Shown piece after piece: positions 35,906 through 43,370 of a stretch of 59,050 bases of DNA. Under the pieces are notes generated by a model. It did not search any database. It was not told the origin of the DNA and worked only from the letters and a program-made list of their open reading frames with translations. Source of the DNA: Oscillospiraceae bacterium (GTDB taxonomy: Bacteria > Bacillota > Clostridia > Oscillospirales > CAG-272); the NCBI GenBank assembly GCA_015065075.1, contig SVRA01000004.1:1-59050 (forward strand). The letters are read 5' to 3'. The first letter of the stretch is position 1, and every line of letters begins with the position of its first letter. The position numbers and the translations under genes were made by a program.

Positions 35906-35938
35906 AAGCCCCCGCACAATAGCGCGAGGGCTTTTCTT
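35906..35938 (+). terminator. Intrinsic terminator after the CPBP gene
   Basis: AAGCCC with inner CGC pairs with GCG and GGGCTT (35906-35932), followed by TTTTCTT. Confidence 0.8.
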
Positions 35939-35968
35939 ATAGAAAAGTCAGATCAAAAGTGATAAAAC

Positions 35969-36160
35969 TTATCTAGCAGTACCGTTCTGAAGAGAGTTCT
36001 CGTAGGACTCGATCATCTTCTTAACCATCTGACCGCCGATGGAACCTGCCTGACGAGCAGTGAGGTCACCGTTGTAACCCTGGTTAAGATTTACACCTAC
36101 TTCGCTTGCTGCCTGCATCTTGAACTGTTCAAGTGCCTTTTTAGCATTCTTGTTTGCCAT
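35969..36160 (-). CDS. Alpha/beta-type small acid-soluble spore protein
   Basis: SASPs coat and protect DNA in the dormant spore and are degraded by the GPR protease at germination. The 63-residue protein contains the conserved core with SEVGVNL (GPR-type site near Glu20) and GDLTARQAGSIGGQMVKKMIE. The ATG at 36160 gives the normal MANKNAKKALEQF start; the longer frame runs through leader hairpin 3. It is the clearest evidence that the organism makes spores. Its structured leader matches that of the CPBP gene. Confidence 0.95.
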   Translation of the reverse strand: MANKNAKKALEQFKMQAASEVGVNLNQGYNGDLTARQAGSIGGQMVKKMIESYENSLQNGTAR

Positions 36161-36167
36161 AGTATTT

Positions 36168-36290
36168 CTCCATTCCGCCGCCTTTGGGCGGCACAAAACA
36201 TAATCAATATATTTTGCCTTTCGGCAAAATATTCGCGTGAAGCGGTTTGTTCACCTATCCGCAACAGATCATCTTCACGCTTTTCTCCTT
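36168..36290 (-). ncRNA. Structured three-hairpin 5' leader (copy 2, upstream of SASP gene)
   Basis: On the minus strand, in order: AAGGAG (36285-36290); stem 1 GCGTGAA (36274-36280) with TTCACGC (36235-36241), holding TAGGTGAACAAAC; stem 2 ATATTTTGCC with GGCAAAATAT closed by a GAAA tetraloop (36209-36232); stem 3 GCCGCC-CAAA-GGCGGC (36177-36192); then GGAATGGAG (36168-36176) and the SASP ATG. Stem-loop 1 is 47 nt long, exactly as in copy 1. Between stems 2 and 3 both leaders keep GATTAT and TTTGT. Confidence 0.75.
36255..36278 (-). CDS. Putative seven-codon leader peptide (mini-ORF)
   Basis: GTG AAG ATG ATC TGT TGC GGA TAG would encode MKMICCG. AGGAG lies 6 nt upstream of the GTG. It corresponds in position, length and stop codon to the mini-ORF in the CPBP leader. 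Confidence 0.4.
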   Translation of the reverse strand: MKMICCG

Positions 36291-36314
36291 ATAATTTTTC
36301 GCATGCGCGAAAAA

Positions 36315-36343
36315 ATAATATCTATCAATTAAATCTATATTGA
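36315..36343 (-). promoter_or_regulatory. Possible promoter for the SASP leader
   Basis: On the minus strand TCAATA (36338-36343), a 17-bp spacer and TATTAT (36315-36320). The -35 is a poor sigma-A match and could instead suit a forespore sigma factor; this is weakly supported. Confidence 0.3.
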
Positions 36344-36350
36344 ATCGAGC

Positions 36351-36393
36351 TGCGCCGCAAGCCCTGCGATAACCGAGGGTGACTTGCGGCGCA
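36351..36393. repeat. Perfect 11-bp GC-rich inverted repeat upstream of the SASP promoter
   Basis: TGCGCCGCAAG (36351-36361) pairs with CTTGCGGCGCA (36383-36393), with a smaller CCCT/AGGG inner pair. It lacks a T-tract on either side. The rest of the gap to the lipoprotein promoter (36394-36561) holds the hairpin listed next and no convincing gene. Confidence 0.6.
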
Positions 36394-36476
36394 AAATTTT
36401 CATTATTCTGCGTCAGACCAAATCATCTCGTGAGATCGACCTGCTTTGCATCTCTGATGTTATTATGTCGCGCGCA

Positions 36477-36515
36477 ATTTCAAAAAATGTATGGCAAAAT
36501 GAGGATTTTTGAAAT
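36477..36515. repeat. ATTTCAAAAA inverted repeat
   Basis: ATTTCAAAAAAT (36477-36488) pairs with ATTTTTGAAAT (36505-36515). A similar hairpin lies at 29917-29972, suggesting a dispersed element. Confidence 0.55.
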
Positions 36516-36561
36516 CTCAACTAAATCTTTTAAGGGTTCTTCATATTACTTCACTTCGATA

Positions 36562-36590
36562 TTGACAATTAACTGACGGTGATGTATAAT
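36562..36590 (+). promoter_or_regulatory. Sigma-A promoter for the large lipoprotein gene
   Basis: TTGACA (36562-36567), a 17-bp spacer and TATAAT (36585-36590), exact consensus. The leader is about 30 nt. Confidence 0.88.
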
Positions 36591-36628
36591 GACAATTAGT
36601 AAAGAAGTTATTTTTGGGAGGAATCAAT

Positions 36629-39187
36629 ATGAAAAAAGCATCATGGATAACGATTGTATTGGCATTATCGATATGTTTTTCGTGCCTTTCGGGCTGCTAT
36701 GAAGCGACGCATGCCGAAACGGAGAGCGAAACGGGTACCAATGCAGATGCCGAAACGGAGAGCGATACGAATACCAACACAGATGCCGAAACGGAGAGCG
36801 ATACGAATACCAACACAGATGCCGAAACGGAAAGCGATACGAATACCAACACAGATGCCGAAACGGAGAGCGATACGAATACCAACACAGATGCCGAAAC
36901 GGAAAGCATAATTGACATTGGAAACATCTCGGGCAAAACGGCGGCGGAACTTCTATTGGCCCATATTAACCTTGACGACGAGATTTATGTGAACGACTTG
37001 CTTATGGACGAAGCGAATGTAGAGGAGATCAAACGGAGAGCACCTACCAAACCATTTTGCTTTTTGTCGGAAGGAAAACCTGAAGACACCAACAGAGGCG
37101 ATAACGGGTGTACCTATGAAAACAATATTTTGGAGTGGTCCGAGTTCCCTCTGCATTCAACTTGCAATGTTGATAAAGAAAAGCATATAGACATAATACA
37201 ATACTACACAACTATGTGCGCAAATCTTATTCAAACGATCAAGCAGGAGGTAAATGTAACAGATAAGTGGATTAGATTTAACGACCTTAGATTGTTATTA
37301 TCCGTTGACGAAAACTGCGAAGTGCTATTAATTGAAAGCGGCAAGCAATACGGAGGCGATTTCGACGATGAAGTAATCGTTTGTCGAAGATATGTCAACG
37401 ACGGTGGACAAGATGTCTATGAAATGTACATCGTCCATTTTATGGATAACGTAAATGGCGATCCATTGTATGAAAGTGTCAACTACAGGTATCTAAAGTT
37501 TATAGATGGATATTGGTATGAGTTTGTTGAAACGGTATCACAGGCCTATGCCGGGGAACAAATATATTATTGGTCGCGTGCTTCCGTGTTGGAAAGATTG
37601 CGCGGGTATTGGAATTTGTTTAGCATGTCTCACACAGGAACTCCAACTGATGCGTCATCGGGATTCTCGTTTGCGAATGTGACGTACAAGGATAATCTGA
37701 TATATAAAATCATAGGGGGATTAGAGTCTTTAGATGCGGAGACCTGGGTTCCGATCAGTTATAGCATAGGAACGAACGACACAAATTTGATAGAATATTC
37801 CCCATCAAACGGCGGTTCTTGTACGATTAACGGAAATGCATTTTCCAACATAGCCTCAATACGCATAGAATCTCCGGTTATACAAGGTATGAATACGGAT
37901 CCAAGCATTCAAAATCCAAATGTGTATTGTTGGGATTTTGAAGACGACAGACCTGATATATTTGAAGGTGTGTTTGAAACTTATAAGGACGATTTTCAAA
38001 TCGTATTGAACGACGGAAACGTAATTGATAAAGTTAAATTTGATACTTTTGTCGATGGAGAGGTCGCATTGCTTCGGGTTGATACCGACTTTCTGGATTC
38101 AGGTGTTTATAATGCTACCCTTGCGTTCGGACACTATAACACGTTTATTGAATCAAACGTTAACATTTATGACTTTGCCACAGAATTAGTTCCCGCGATT
38201 GAGATGCTCGGTTTGGAAATAGCAGATTTCGATATAGATTTCACCGAAGCTCTTGACGAAGCGAGATTGATTGGAGAACATTTCAAGGATCATCTCGAAT
38301 GGAACGGATATCATCTTAACACGATGGATAACATATCTCTATCTTTTGTTAGTCTACACGAAGTGCAAGAAGAATTATATAGCAAGTATTTGGCCATGAA
38401 GGATAACGAAGAGGGAAATCCGAAGGATTATTCTATAGATTTTATAGACAAGATAGATTTCGCCAACATTCTTGAAATGGGGGTATCAAATATTGAGATA
38501 AGAGAAAACGAAATCAGTATTCAAGATTTATACGTGAAGCTTCCTTCCGTGGCTAATCTTTTAGATGACGGTAGAGAGTATGTTATAAAACTCGGACTTT
38601 GCTATACTCTTAAAGATGGCTCTCTATCCAATCGCATAGTACCGTTATATACTAAAAAAGAAACGGCAGCGCTGTTCACCGAAGGGGAGGAATTTGTGTT
38701 GCGAGAGAGCAACATATATTTGATTCCTGATTATCAAGTTCCGGGCAATTGCATACTTGTGGTCTATATCGCAACCGCAGAAGATGGAATACGCGTTTCC
38801 GAGTTCGTAGAGCTCCCCTGCTCTCTAGGATCTGGAAATATTCCAAGTAATCTCGGAGTTATCAAATATGACACTCTCAACGAGTTTTTGGCAATTACCT
38901 ACGACGCGCTCAAAATGAGGCACATCGATATTTCCGATCTGCACGATCTGTCCTTGGAATCGATTTGCAAAAAATTAAAAATCGAGACCGTATTCTATGG
39001 AGGACTTGCGGAGAACTGCATATTGGAATATTGTGACCCAGCAAGCGAAACCGTAACTCGCGTAGATGACGGCGACGAATTGATTGCAGGAACGTATAGA
39101 ATAAAGTTTCACAGTGCATTGCATGAGAATCAAGTTGCATATGTTTATTGCGTTGTTACAGAAGAAATGCTAAGTTCACAGGAATGA
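36629..39187 (+). CDS. Large lipoprotein with N-terminal tandem repeats, function unknown
   Basis: The 852-residue protein has a lipoprotein signal peptide with lipobox LSGC (Cys23). An acidic repeat region follows, with four copies of DAETESDTNTNT and a partial fifth. A ~760-residue body matches no family I recognise. The body is acidic, and its beta-rich stretches could form Ig-like domains. Base composition and codon choice are visibly more AT-rich than neighbouring genes, suggesting acquisition by transfer or relaxed constraint. GGGAGG lies 7 nt before the ATG at 36629. It is a monocistronic unit with a perfect promoter and a 20-bp-stem terminator. It would sit on the outer face of the membrane. 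Confidence 0.8.
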   Translation: MKKASWITIVLALSICFSCLSGCYEATHAETESETGTNADAETESDTNTNTDAETESDTNTNTDAETESDTNTNTDAETESDTNTNTDAETESIIDIGNISGKTAAELLLAHINLDDEIYVNDLLMDEANVEEIKRRAPTKPFCFLSEGKPEDTNRGDNGCTYENNILEWSEFPLHSTCNVDKEKHIDIIQYYTTMCANLIQTIKQEVNVTDKWIRFNDLRLLLSVDENCEVLLIESGKQYGGDFDDEVIVCRRYVNDGGQDVYEMYIVHFMDNVNGDPLYESVNYRYLKFIDGYWYEFVETVSQAYAGEQIYYWSRASVLERLRGYWNLFSMSHTGTPTDASSGFSFANVTYKDNLIYKIIGGLESLDAETWVPISYSIGTNDTNLIEYSPSNGGSCTINGNAFSNIASIRIESPVIQGMNTDPSIQNPNVYCWDFEDDRPDIFEGVFETYKDDFQIVLNDGNVIDKVKFDTFVDGEVALLRVDTDFLDSGVYNATLAFGHYNTFIESNVNIYDFATELVPAIEMLGLEIADFDIDFTEALDEARLIGEHFKDHLEWNGYHLNTMDNISLSFVSLHEVQEELYSKYLAMKDNEEGNPKDYSIDFIDKIDFANILEMGVSNIEIRENEISIQDLYVKLPSVANLLDDGREYVIKLGLCYTLKDGSLSNRIVPLYTKKETAALFTEGEEFVLRESNIYLIPDYQVPGNCILVVYIATAEDGIRVSEFVELPCSLGSGNIPSNLGVIKYDTLNEFLAITYDALKMRHIDISDLHDLSLESICKKLKIETVFYGGLAENCILEYCDPASETVTRVDDGDELIAGTYRIKFHSALHENQVAYVYCVVTEEMLSSQE
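36746..36906 (+). repeat. 36-bp tandem repeat, four and a half copies
   Basis: Units start at 36746, 36782, 36818 and 36854 with a partial unit from 36890. Copies differ only at an occasional synonymous base (GAG/GAA), indicating recent expansion. They encode DAETESDTNTNT. Confidence 0.92.
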
Positions 39188-39208
39188 CTCCACAGTGCAT
39201 ACATTCAC

Positions 39209-39255
39209 AAAGAACACGTGGGACGGCGATTCGCCGTCCCACGTGTTCTTTGTTT
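39209..39255 (+). terminator. Strong intrinsic terminator after the large lipoprotein gene
   Basis: A perfect 20-bp stem (39209-39228 with 39232-39251) with a 3-nt loop, then TGTTTT. Confidence 0.92.
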
Positions 39256-39337
39256 TATTATACCCTTAACGATAGCGTCTTTCTCTCAACAAGCAAGACG
39301 TTTTTTGTTTTATATCGCTTTTAATAAGACATAATAT

Positions 39338-39526
39338 TTATATTGAAATCGCTTTTCGTATAAGGCGTTTTGCCTCCTCTACCATCAGTAGAACCGCAAT
39401 TTCACCCACAGTAGAGTCACGATATTCCAACCGTAGACTCGCCTGACCAATCAGTTCCTTGACTCCACCGCAAAAACGGGGTATTATAATATACAGAAAG
39501 CGCGGCGCCGACATCGGTAGCCGCAC
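39338..39526 (-). pseudogene. Possible gene remnant (62-codon ORF)
   Basis: The end of this frame (LRLEYRDSTVGEIAVLLMVE then EAKRLIRKAISI) looks like real protein sequence, with an amphipathic helix pattern. The first 20 codons overlap the promoter and leader of the GT8 gene and no ribosome site is evident. It may be the 3' end of a lost gene. The rest of the 39256-39582 gap holds only the GT8 promoter and leader. Confidence 0.25.
39460..39488 (+). promoter_or_regulatory. Promoter for the GT8-PlsC-CrtO-like operon
   Basis: TTGACT (39460-39465), a 17-bp spacer and TATTAT (39483-39488). The leader is about 90 nt and GC-rich at its start. Confidence 0.75.
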
Positions 39527-39582
39527 TGCGACGTTTTACAGACTTTACGTGACAGACAAAACACTTCAGTCAGGAAAGGATA

Positions 39583-40542
39583 ATGGTTATGAACAACAAG
39601 ACAAAAGAGCTGATTCCGATATTTTTCGCAACCGACGACCGCTATGTCCCCTTTTTGTGCGTGGCGCTCAATTCGCTCATCGCAAACAGCTCCCCAAAAT
39701 ATGATTATAAGGTACACGTTCTCATTGACACTCTGAGCGACGAAAACAAACAGATACTCCGCGATATGCAGACCGAAAACGTCAAAGTCGACTTTTACAG
39801 CGTCGCCGACAAGCTTCGCGGCATCTGCGAGCGCCTCCACATGCGAGACTACTACACCAAAGCGACCTACTATCGCTTCTTCGTGCCCGAAATGTTCCCC
39901 GAATACGACCGCGGCGTATATCTTGACTGCGACATAGTCATCACCGATGACATTGCAAAGCTCTATCACGCGCCCCTCGGCAAAAATCTCGTGGCGGCAG
40001 TGCCCGACGAGGTGATCACCGACATCGAGGTCTTTGCGCAATATTCCGAAAAGGTGCTCGGCATCCCGAGAAATGAGTATTTCAACGCAGGAATTCTTAC
40101 ACTTAACCTCGCCGAAATGAGAAACGTAAAAATTGAGGAGCAGTTTGCAACCCTCCTGGGCAAAAGGACCTATCGCGTCGCACAGGATCAGGACTATCTC
40201 AACGTCATCTGCTACCGCAAGACCACCCTGCTTGCGACCAAGTGGAACAAGACACCCATGCCCGACTCAAACCGCCGCATGATCCCCAAAATAGCTCACT
40301 ATAAGATAAATTTCAAGCCCTGGAGATACGACAACATCCCTTACGCCGAGCTTTTCTGGAAATACGCGGAAAACACTCATTTCTACACAGATCTCCTTAA
40401 TCAGAAGGCGACCTATACCGCCGAGGAAAAGCTGCGCGACCAGATGCAGTACGAGGGACTTGTAAACCTTGCGATCTCCGAGGTCGAAGCAATGGGAGAA
40501 AGTGCGCTTCCCGCAGAGAATCTTATCTTTGCCGAGGTGTAA
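39583..40542 (+). CDS. Family 8 glycosyltransferase
   Basis: It should transfer a hexose from a nucleotide sugar with retention. The 319-residue protein has the GT8 N-terminal IPIFFATDDRYVPFLCVALNS, the DxD metal motif in YLDCDIVI (residues 115-117), FNAGILTLNL and HYKINFKPW. ATG codons at 39583 and 39589 are both possible; the first has AGGA at 7 nt, the second AAGGA at 8 nt. It heads a three-gene unit with a lysophospholipid-type acyltransferase (1 bp apart) and an overlapping membrane protein, suggesting glycolipid or acylated-glycan synthesis. Confidence 0.88.
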   Translation: MVMNNKTKELIPIFFATDDRYVPFLCVALNSLIANSSPKYDYKVHVLIDTLSDENKQILRDMQTENVKVDFYSVADKLRGICERLHMRDYYTKATYYRFFVPEMFPEYDRGVYLDCDIVITDDIAKLYHAPLGKNLVAAVPDEVITDIEVFAQYSEKVLGIPRNEYFNAGILTLNLAEMRNVKIEEQFATLLGKRTYRVAQDQDYLNVICYRKTTLLATKWNKTPMPDSNRRMIPKIAHYKINFKPWRYDNIPYAELFWKYAENTHFYTDLLNQKATYTAEEKLRDQMQYEGLVNLAISEVEAMGESALPAENLIFAEV

Positions 40543-40543
40543 G

Positions 40544-41401
40544 ATGCCAATATCCACCGAAGCGCAAAAAAGACTCGACCGAATAGCCGAATACGAAAAA
40601 AAGGGCTACTTTGACCGAGACATCAACGACGATCCCCCCACCCGACCGCTAAAGCCGGGCGAGGTCGACTATACCTGCAAGAAGCTTTCAACCAAAATTG
40701 CCTCAAAAATTGCAAACAAGATCGGACAAAACCATTTTGAAAAAATGATGAAAAAGGGCGACGTCGTGCTCAAAGAAATACGCGGGCAGGAAAATCTTGC
40801 AAGCGTCAAAGACCGCGGCGCACTCGTTACCTGCAACCATTTCAGCGTTTTCGATAACTACGCCGTATATAAAGCGCTCAAAAAAACGCTTGGCAAAAGA
40901 GATCTTTATAAGATCATCCGCGAGGGCAATTTTACCTCTTTCCCGGGTCTCTACGGCTACCTTTTCCGCCATTGTAACACCCTGCCCCTCTCCTCCTCGC
41001 TCACGTGTATGAAGGAGCTTTTTGCGGCGCTTCATATCCTTTTTGAGCGCGGCGAAAAGGTGCTGATCTATCCCGAGCAGGGCATGTGGCACAACTATAA
41101 AAAGCCCCGTCCGTTAAAGCTGGGCAGCTTCAGACTTGCGGTAAAAGAAAAGGTCCCGATCCTGCCGATCTTCATCACTCTTGAGGACACCGAAAAAACA
41201 GATGCAGAGGGGCTCCCCGTCCAAGCCTACACCGTCCATATCCTCCCACCCATCTTCCCCGACGAAAATCTGACAGTGCGCGAGGACACCGAGCGCATCT
41301 GCCGCGAAAACTACCGCTTGTGGAAGGAGACCTACGAGAGCTTCTACGGCAAAAAGCTTGAATACACCACCGAGGTTGAATTTGACGTATGTACTACCTG
41401 A
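40544..41401 (+). CDS. PlsC-type 1-acylglycerol-3-phosphate acyltransferase homologue
   Basis: The 285-residue protein has the acyltransferase motif I CNHFSVFDNY (His99 with Asp104), a downstream Phe/Pro segment, the motif III-like YPEQGMWHNYKKPRP and motif IV-like VPILPIFITLED. The N-terminal ~80 residues are charged and not part of the catalytic core. GAGGTG lies 4 nt before the ATG. It starts one base after the GT8 stop. The substrate might be a lipid acceptor or the product of the GT8 enzyme. Confidence 0.83.
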   Translation: MPISTEAQKRLDRIAEYEKKGYFDRDINDDPPTRPLKPGEVDYTCKKLSTKIASKIANKIGQNHFEKMMKKGDVVLKEIRGQENLASVKDRGALVTCNHFSVFDNYAVYKALKKTLGKRDLYKIIREGNFTSFPGLYGYLFRHCNTLPLSSSLTCMKELFAALHILFERGEKVLIYPEQGMWHNYKKPRPLKLGSFRLAVKEKVPILPIFITLEDTEKTDAEGLPVQAYTVHILPPIFPDENLTVREDTERICRENYRLWKETYESFYGKKLEYTTEVEFDVCTT

Positions 41402-41955
41402 TAGCAATTTTCATTTCAATAATAATCACCGTTATTGTAAATCTTCTGTTCTTCCTGCCCTTCACGGTTGAAAACCTGATCTTGACGGCGGGCGCAGTCT
41501 GCATCGGTGCGGTGGCGGCATTTGCCATCGACGGCATCTCAGCACTCATCCTGCGACGTCTCACACCAAAATCGTGGTACCGCCCGAACCGCAGGATCTT
41601 CACAGTATCAAAGAAGGAAAAGAATTTCTACAACAAGCTGAAGATCAAGGCGTGGAAGGATAAGGTTCCCGAGCTTGGAGGATTTACAAGCTTCCACAAA
41701 AATGAGCTCAAGAGCGAAAGCGATCCCGTATATCTCGAGCGCTTCATAATCGAGGCAAATTACGGAGTTGTCATACACATCGCCAACGCTCTGCTCGGCG
41801 TTCTCATCGTGTTTATCCCATACTGCAATGCGCTCTCCGTGTGCATCCCCGTTATCGCAGTCAACTTTGTCCTCAGCATCCTTCCCGTATTTATTCTCCG
41901 CTACACAAGCTATACTCTCCTGCGCCTCTATAACCGAAGCGTCAGGAAAAAATAA
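41389..41955 (+). CDS. CrtO-like membrane protein (glycosyl-carotenoid acyltransferase family resemblance)
   Basis: The 188-residue protein has two N-terminal and two C-terminal hydrophobic segments flanking a basic central region (RRIFTVSKKEKNFYNKLKIKAWKDKVPELGGF, written here as RRIFTVSKKEK, then FYNKLKIKAWKDKVPE). That pattern resembles staphylococcal CrtO-type acyltransferases, but no carotenoid genes are present. It overlaps the PlsC-like gene by 13 bp, so it is translationally coupled. Its role with the two upstream genes is unknown. Confidence 0.6.
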   Translation: MYYLIAIFISIIITVIVNLLFFLPFTVENLILTAGAVCIGAVAAFAIDGISALILRRLTPKSWYRPNRRIFTVSKKEKNFYNKLKIKAWKDKVPELGGFTSFHKNELKSESDPVYLERFIIEANYGVVIHIANALLGVLIVFIPYCNALSVCIPVIAVNFVLSILPVFILRYTSYTLLRLYNRSVRKK

Positions 41956-41956
41956 A

Positions 41957-41988
41957 AAAATCCCTTTCGTTCAAGCGAAAGGGATTTT
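41957..41988 (+). terminator. Bidirectional terminator between convergent genes
   Basis: AAAATCCCTTTCG (41957-41969) pairs with CGAAAGGGATTTT (41976-41988) across a 6-nt loop; A and T tracts flank it. Confidence 0.9.
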
Positions 41989-41991
41989 ATG

Positions 41992-42606
41992 TTATATTTT
42001 CTTTCCAATAACCGACCAAAGCGAAATTATCAGCTGCCCGGGAATACCCAAAAGATATATCTGCCAGACGTTAAATCCGCCCACAAGCACCGATAGGTGA
42101 ATTGCGGCAAGAAGCGTCCAGACCATCAGCGAAATAATAAGATAATTTCTTCTGCGGTTAAACCATATCGCATTGAATATCAGCCAGACCAGCATCGAAG
42201 CAGGCACCGCATAGGCGTAAGCCAACCAGTGCGCCACCGCATCGGTGGTAGCAATGTCGATAGGAACAAATATCACCGAAGCGATCAGCCAGACGAGCAA
42301 AACGCTCATTCCCGTGATCATCGCACGGCTTCTCTTCTTCTTTTTGAGAGCAGCCTCGTCAACCACTACCTCGATCGCGTCATCGTCATCCTCGTGCCCC
42401 GACTCAATAAGATAATCCACGGTAACACCGAAAAGATCGGCAATATTTTTAAGCACCGAAATATCGGGGACCGACTCTCCCCTCTCCCATTTCGAGACCG
42501 CCTTGTCCGAATAATTCAGCTTTTCGGCGAGTCCGATCTGAGTCATACCGCTCCTGTGACGGAGCCGCACGATATTTTCCGCAATAATTGATTTAATGTC
42601 CTCCAA
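41992..42606 (-). CDS. XRE-family DNA-binding regulator with membrane domain
   Basis: The 204-residue protein has an N-terminal helix-turn-helix (MTQIGLAEKLNYSDKAVSKW with ERGESVPDISVLKNIADLFGV), an acidic linker, and three to four membrane helices ending WQIYLLGIPGQLIISLW. The best start is TTG at 42606, 6 nt after GGAGG, giving MEDIKSIIAENIVRLR; the open frame runs further upstream without a ribosome site. A DNA-binding domain tied to a membrane sensor suggests response to an envelope signal. It follows the S24/S26 peptidase gene by 22 bp and may be in the same transcript. Confidence 0.83.
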   Translation of the reverse strand: MEDIKSIIAENIVRLRHRSGMTQIGLAEKLNYSDKAVSKWERGESVPDISVLKNIADLFGVTVDYLIESGHEDDDDAIEVVVDEAALKKKKRSRAMITGMSVLLVWLIASVIFVPIDIATTDAVAHWLAYAYAVPASMLVWLIFNAIWFNRRRNYLIISLMVWTLLAAIHLSVLVGGFNVWQIYLLGIPGQLIISLWSVIGKKI

Positions 42607-42628
42607 GGGATACCTCCATTGGTTGTTA

Positions 42629-43078
42629 TCAACCCTTTTTCTTTCTGCCAAAAAGCTTTTTTGCGGCAGAGCATACAGCACCCTTCACCCTCCTGAAAGT
42701 TTTGCGCGGGTAAAAGGTCGCAACTATATATCGGCAATAAATACCGTATCCAAGACCGTCAAGCCTCAGCTTCTTTTCGCCGCGACGCACCTCGGTCAGC
42801 TTGCCGATCACCTGAGCATCGGTTATACCCGTCTCAAGCGCGACACAGTTATCTCCACAAATAATATACGAGTCGGGCAGGACCTTTACCACACGGTGAA
42901 GCAAATAATCCTCGCCCCTGCGATAAAGCGCTACGTCGTACTTTTTAAGCCGATCGCGAGCAGGCGTAATAACGATAGTATCACGCCTGTCTCTGAGCAT
43001 CGGCATCATGCTGACTCCGGACGTCGTGCTGACGTACATTCCGTCCTCGGCGAGCAGCTCCTCAATTTGTTTGTTCAT
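42629..43078 (-). CDS. S24/S26-type signal-peptidase-like protein
   Basis: The 149-residue protein has the serine motif GVSMMPMLR (Ser23), KYDVALYRR, and YLLHRVVKV, where His61 stands at the position usually held by the catalytic Lys (as in ER/SipW-type signal peptidases), then GDNC. There is no clear membrane anchor, unlike true signal peptidase I. AAGGA precedes the ATG at 43078, just after the stop of the PqqD-like gene. The pairing with a PqqD-like protein suggests a role in maturing a ribosomally made peptide, but no precursor was found. Confidence 0.75.
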   Translation of the reverse strand: MNKQIEELLAEDGMYVSTTSGVSMMPMLRDRRDTIVITPARDRLKKYDVALYRRGEDYLLHRVVKVLPDSYIICGDNCVALETGITDAQVIGKLTEVRRGEKKLRLDGLGYGIYCRYIVATFYPRKTFRRVKGAVCSAAKKLFGRKKKG

Positions 43079-43079
43079 T

Positions 43080-43346
43080 TTATCCTTCAAGTAATCCGTT
43101 GGCGCGAAGCGTCTCGACCGTGGATTTGATATCCGCGCGCAAGACATCGCCGTCAACCTCGTATTTATCGAATAAAGCATCGTATATGCCGTCCTCGTCC
43201 ATTCCCTGCAGAATGCAGCTCCAGATGTCGGCGGCGGTAGCGTTGAGCTTGATCATTCCACGAAAGCTCTTGCTCGCCTCGCCGACAGCAACAACGACGT
43301 AATTACCCATGACCTCACGTAAAACGAACCCGTCCTTGATCTTCAA
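43080..43346 (-). CDS. PqqD-like (RiPP recognition element) protein
   Basis: The 88-residue protein reads MKIKDGFVLREVMGNYVVV from a TTG codon at 43346, 7 nt after GGAGGG. It has the PqqD wing-helix pattern with MIKLNATAADIW and a C-terminal LRANGLLEG. PqqD-like domains bind leader peptides for modifying enzymes. The frame extends upstream, but the TTG start gives the family-typical N-terminus. It sits 24 bp after pepF and one base before the S24/S26 peptidase gene. An HprK-like kinase, another common partner of PqqD-like proteins, lies about 3 kb away. Confidence 0.82.
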   Translation of the reverse strand: MKIKDGFVLREVMGNYVVVAVGEASKSFRGMIKLNATAADIWSCILQGMDEDGIYDALFDKYEVDGDVLRADIKSTVETLRANGLLEG

Positions 43347-43370
43347 GATAAGACCCTCCAGCAAGTAAAA

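Noticed and set aside
36379..36576. 65-codon plus-strand frame before the large lipoprotein
   Set aside because: Much of it is translated from inverted repeats and the promoter; no ribosome site or family resemblance.
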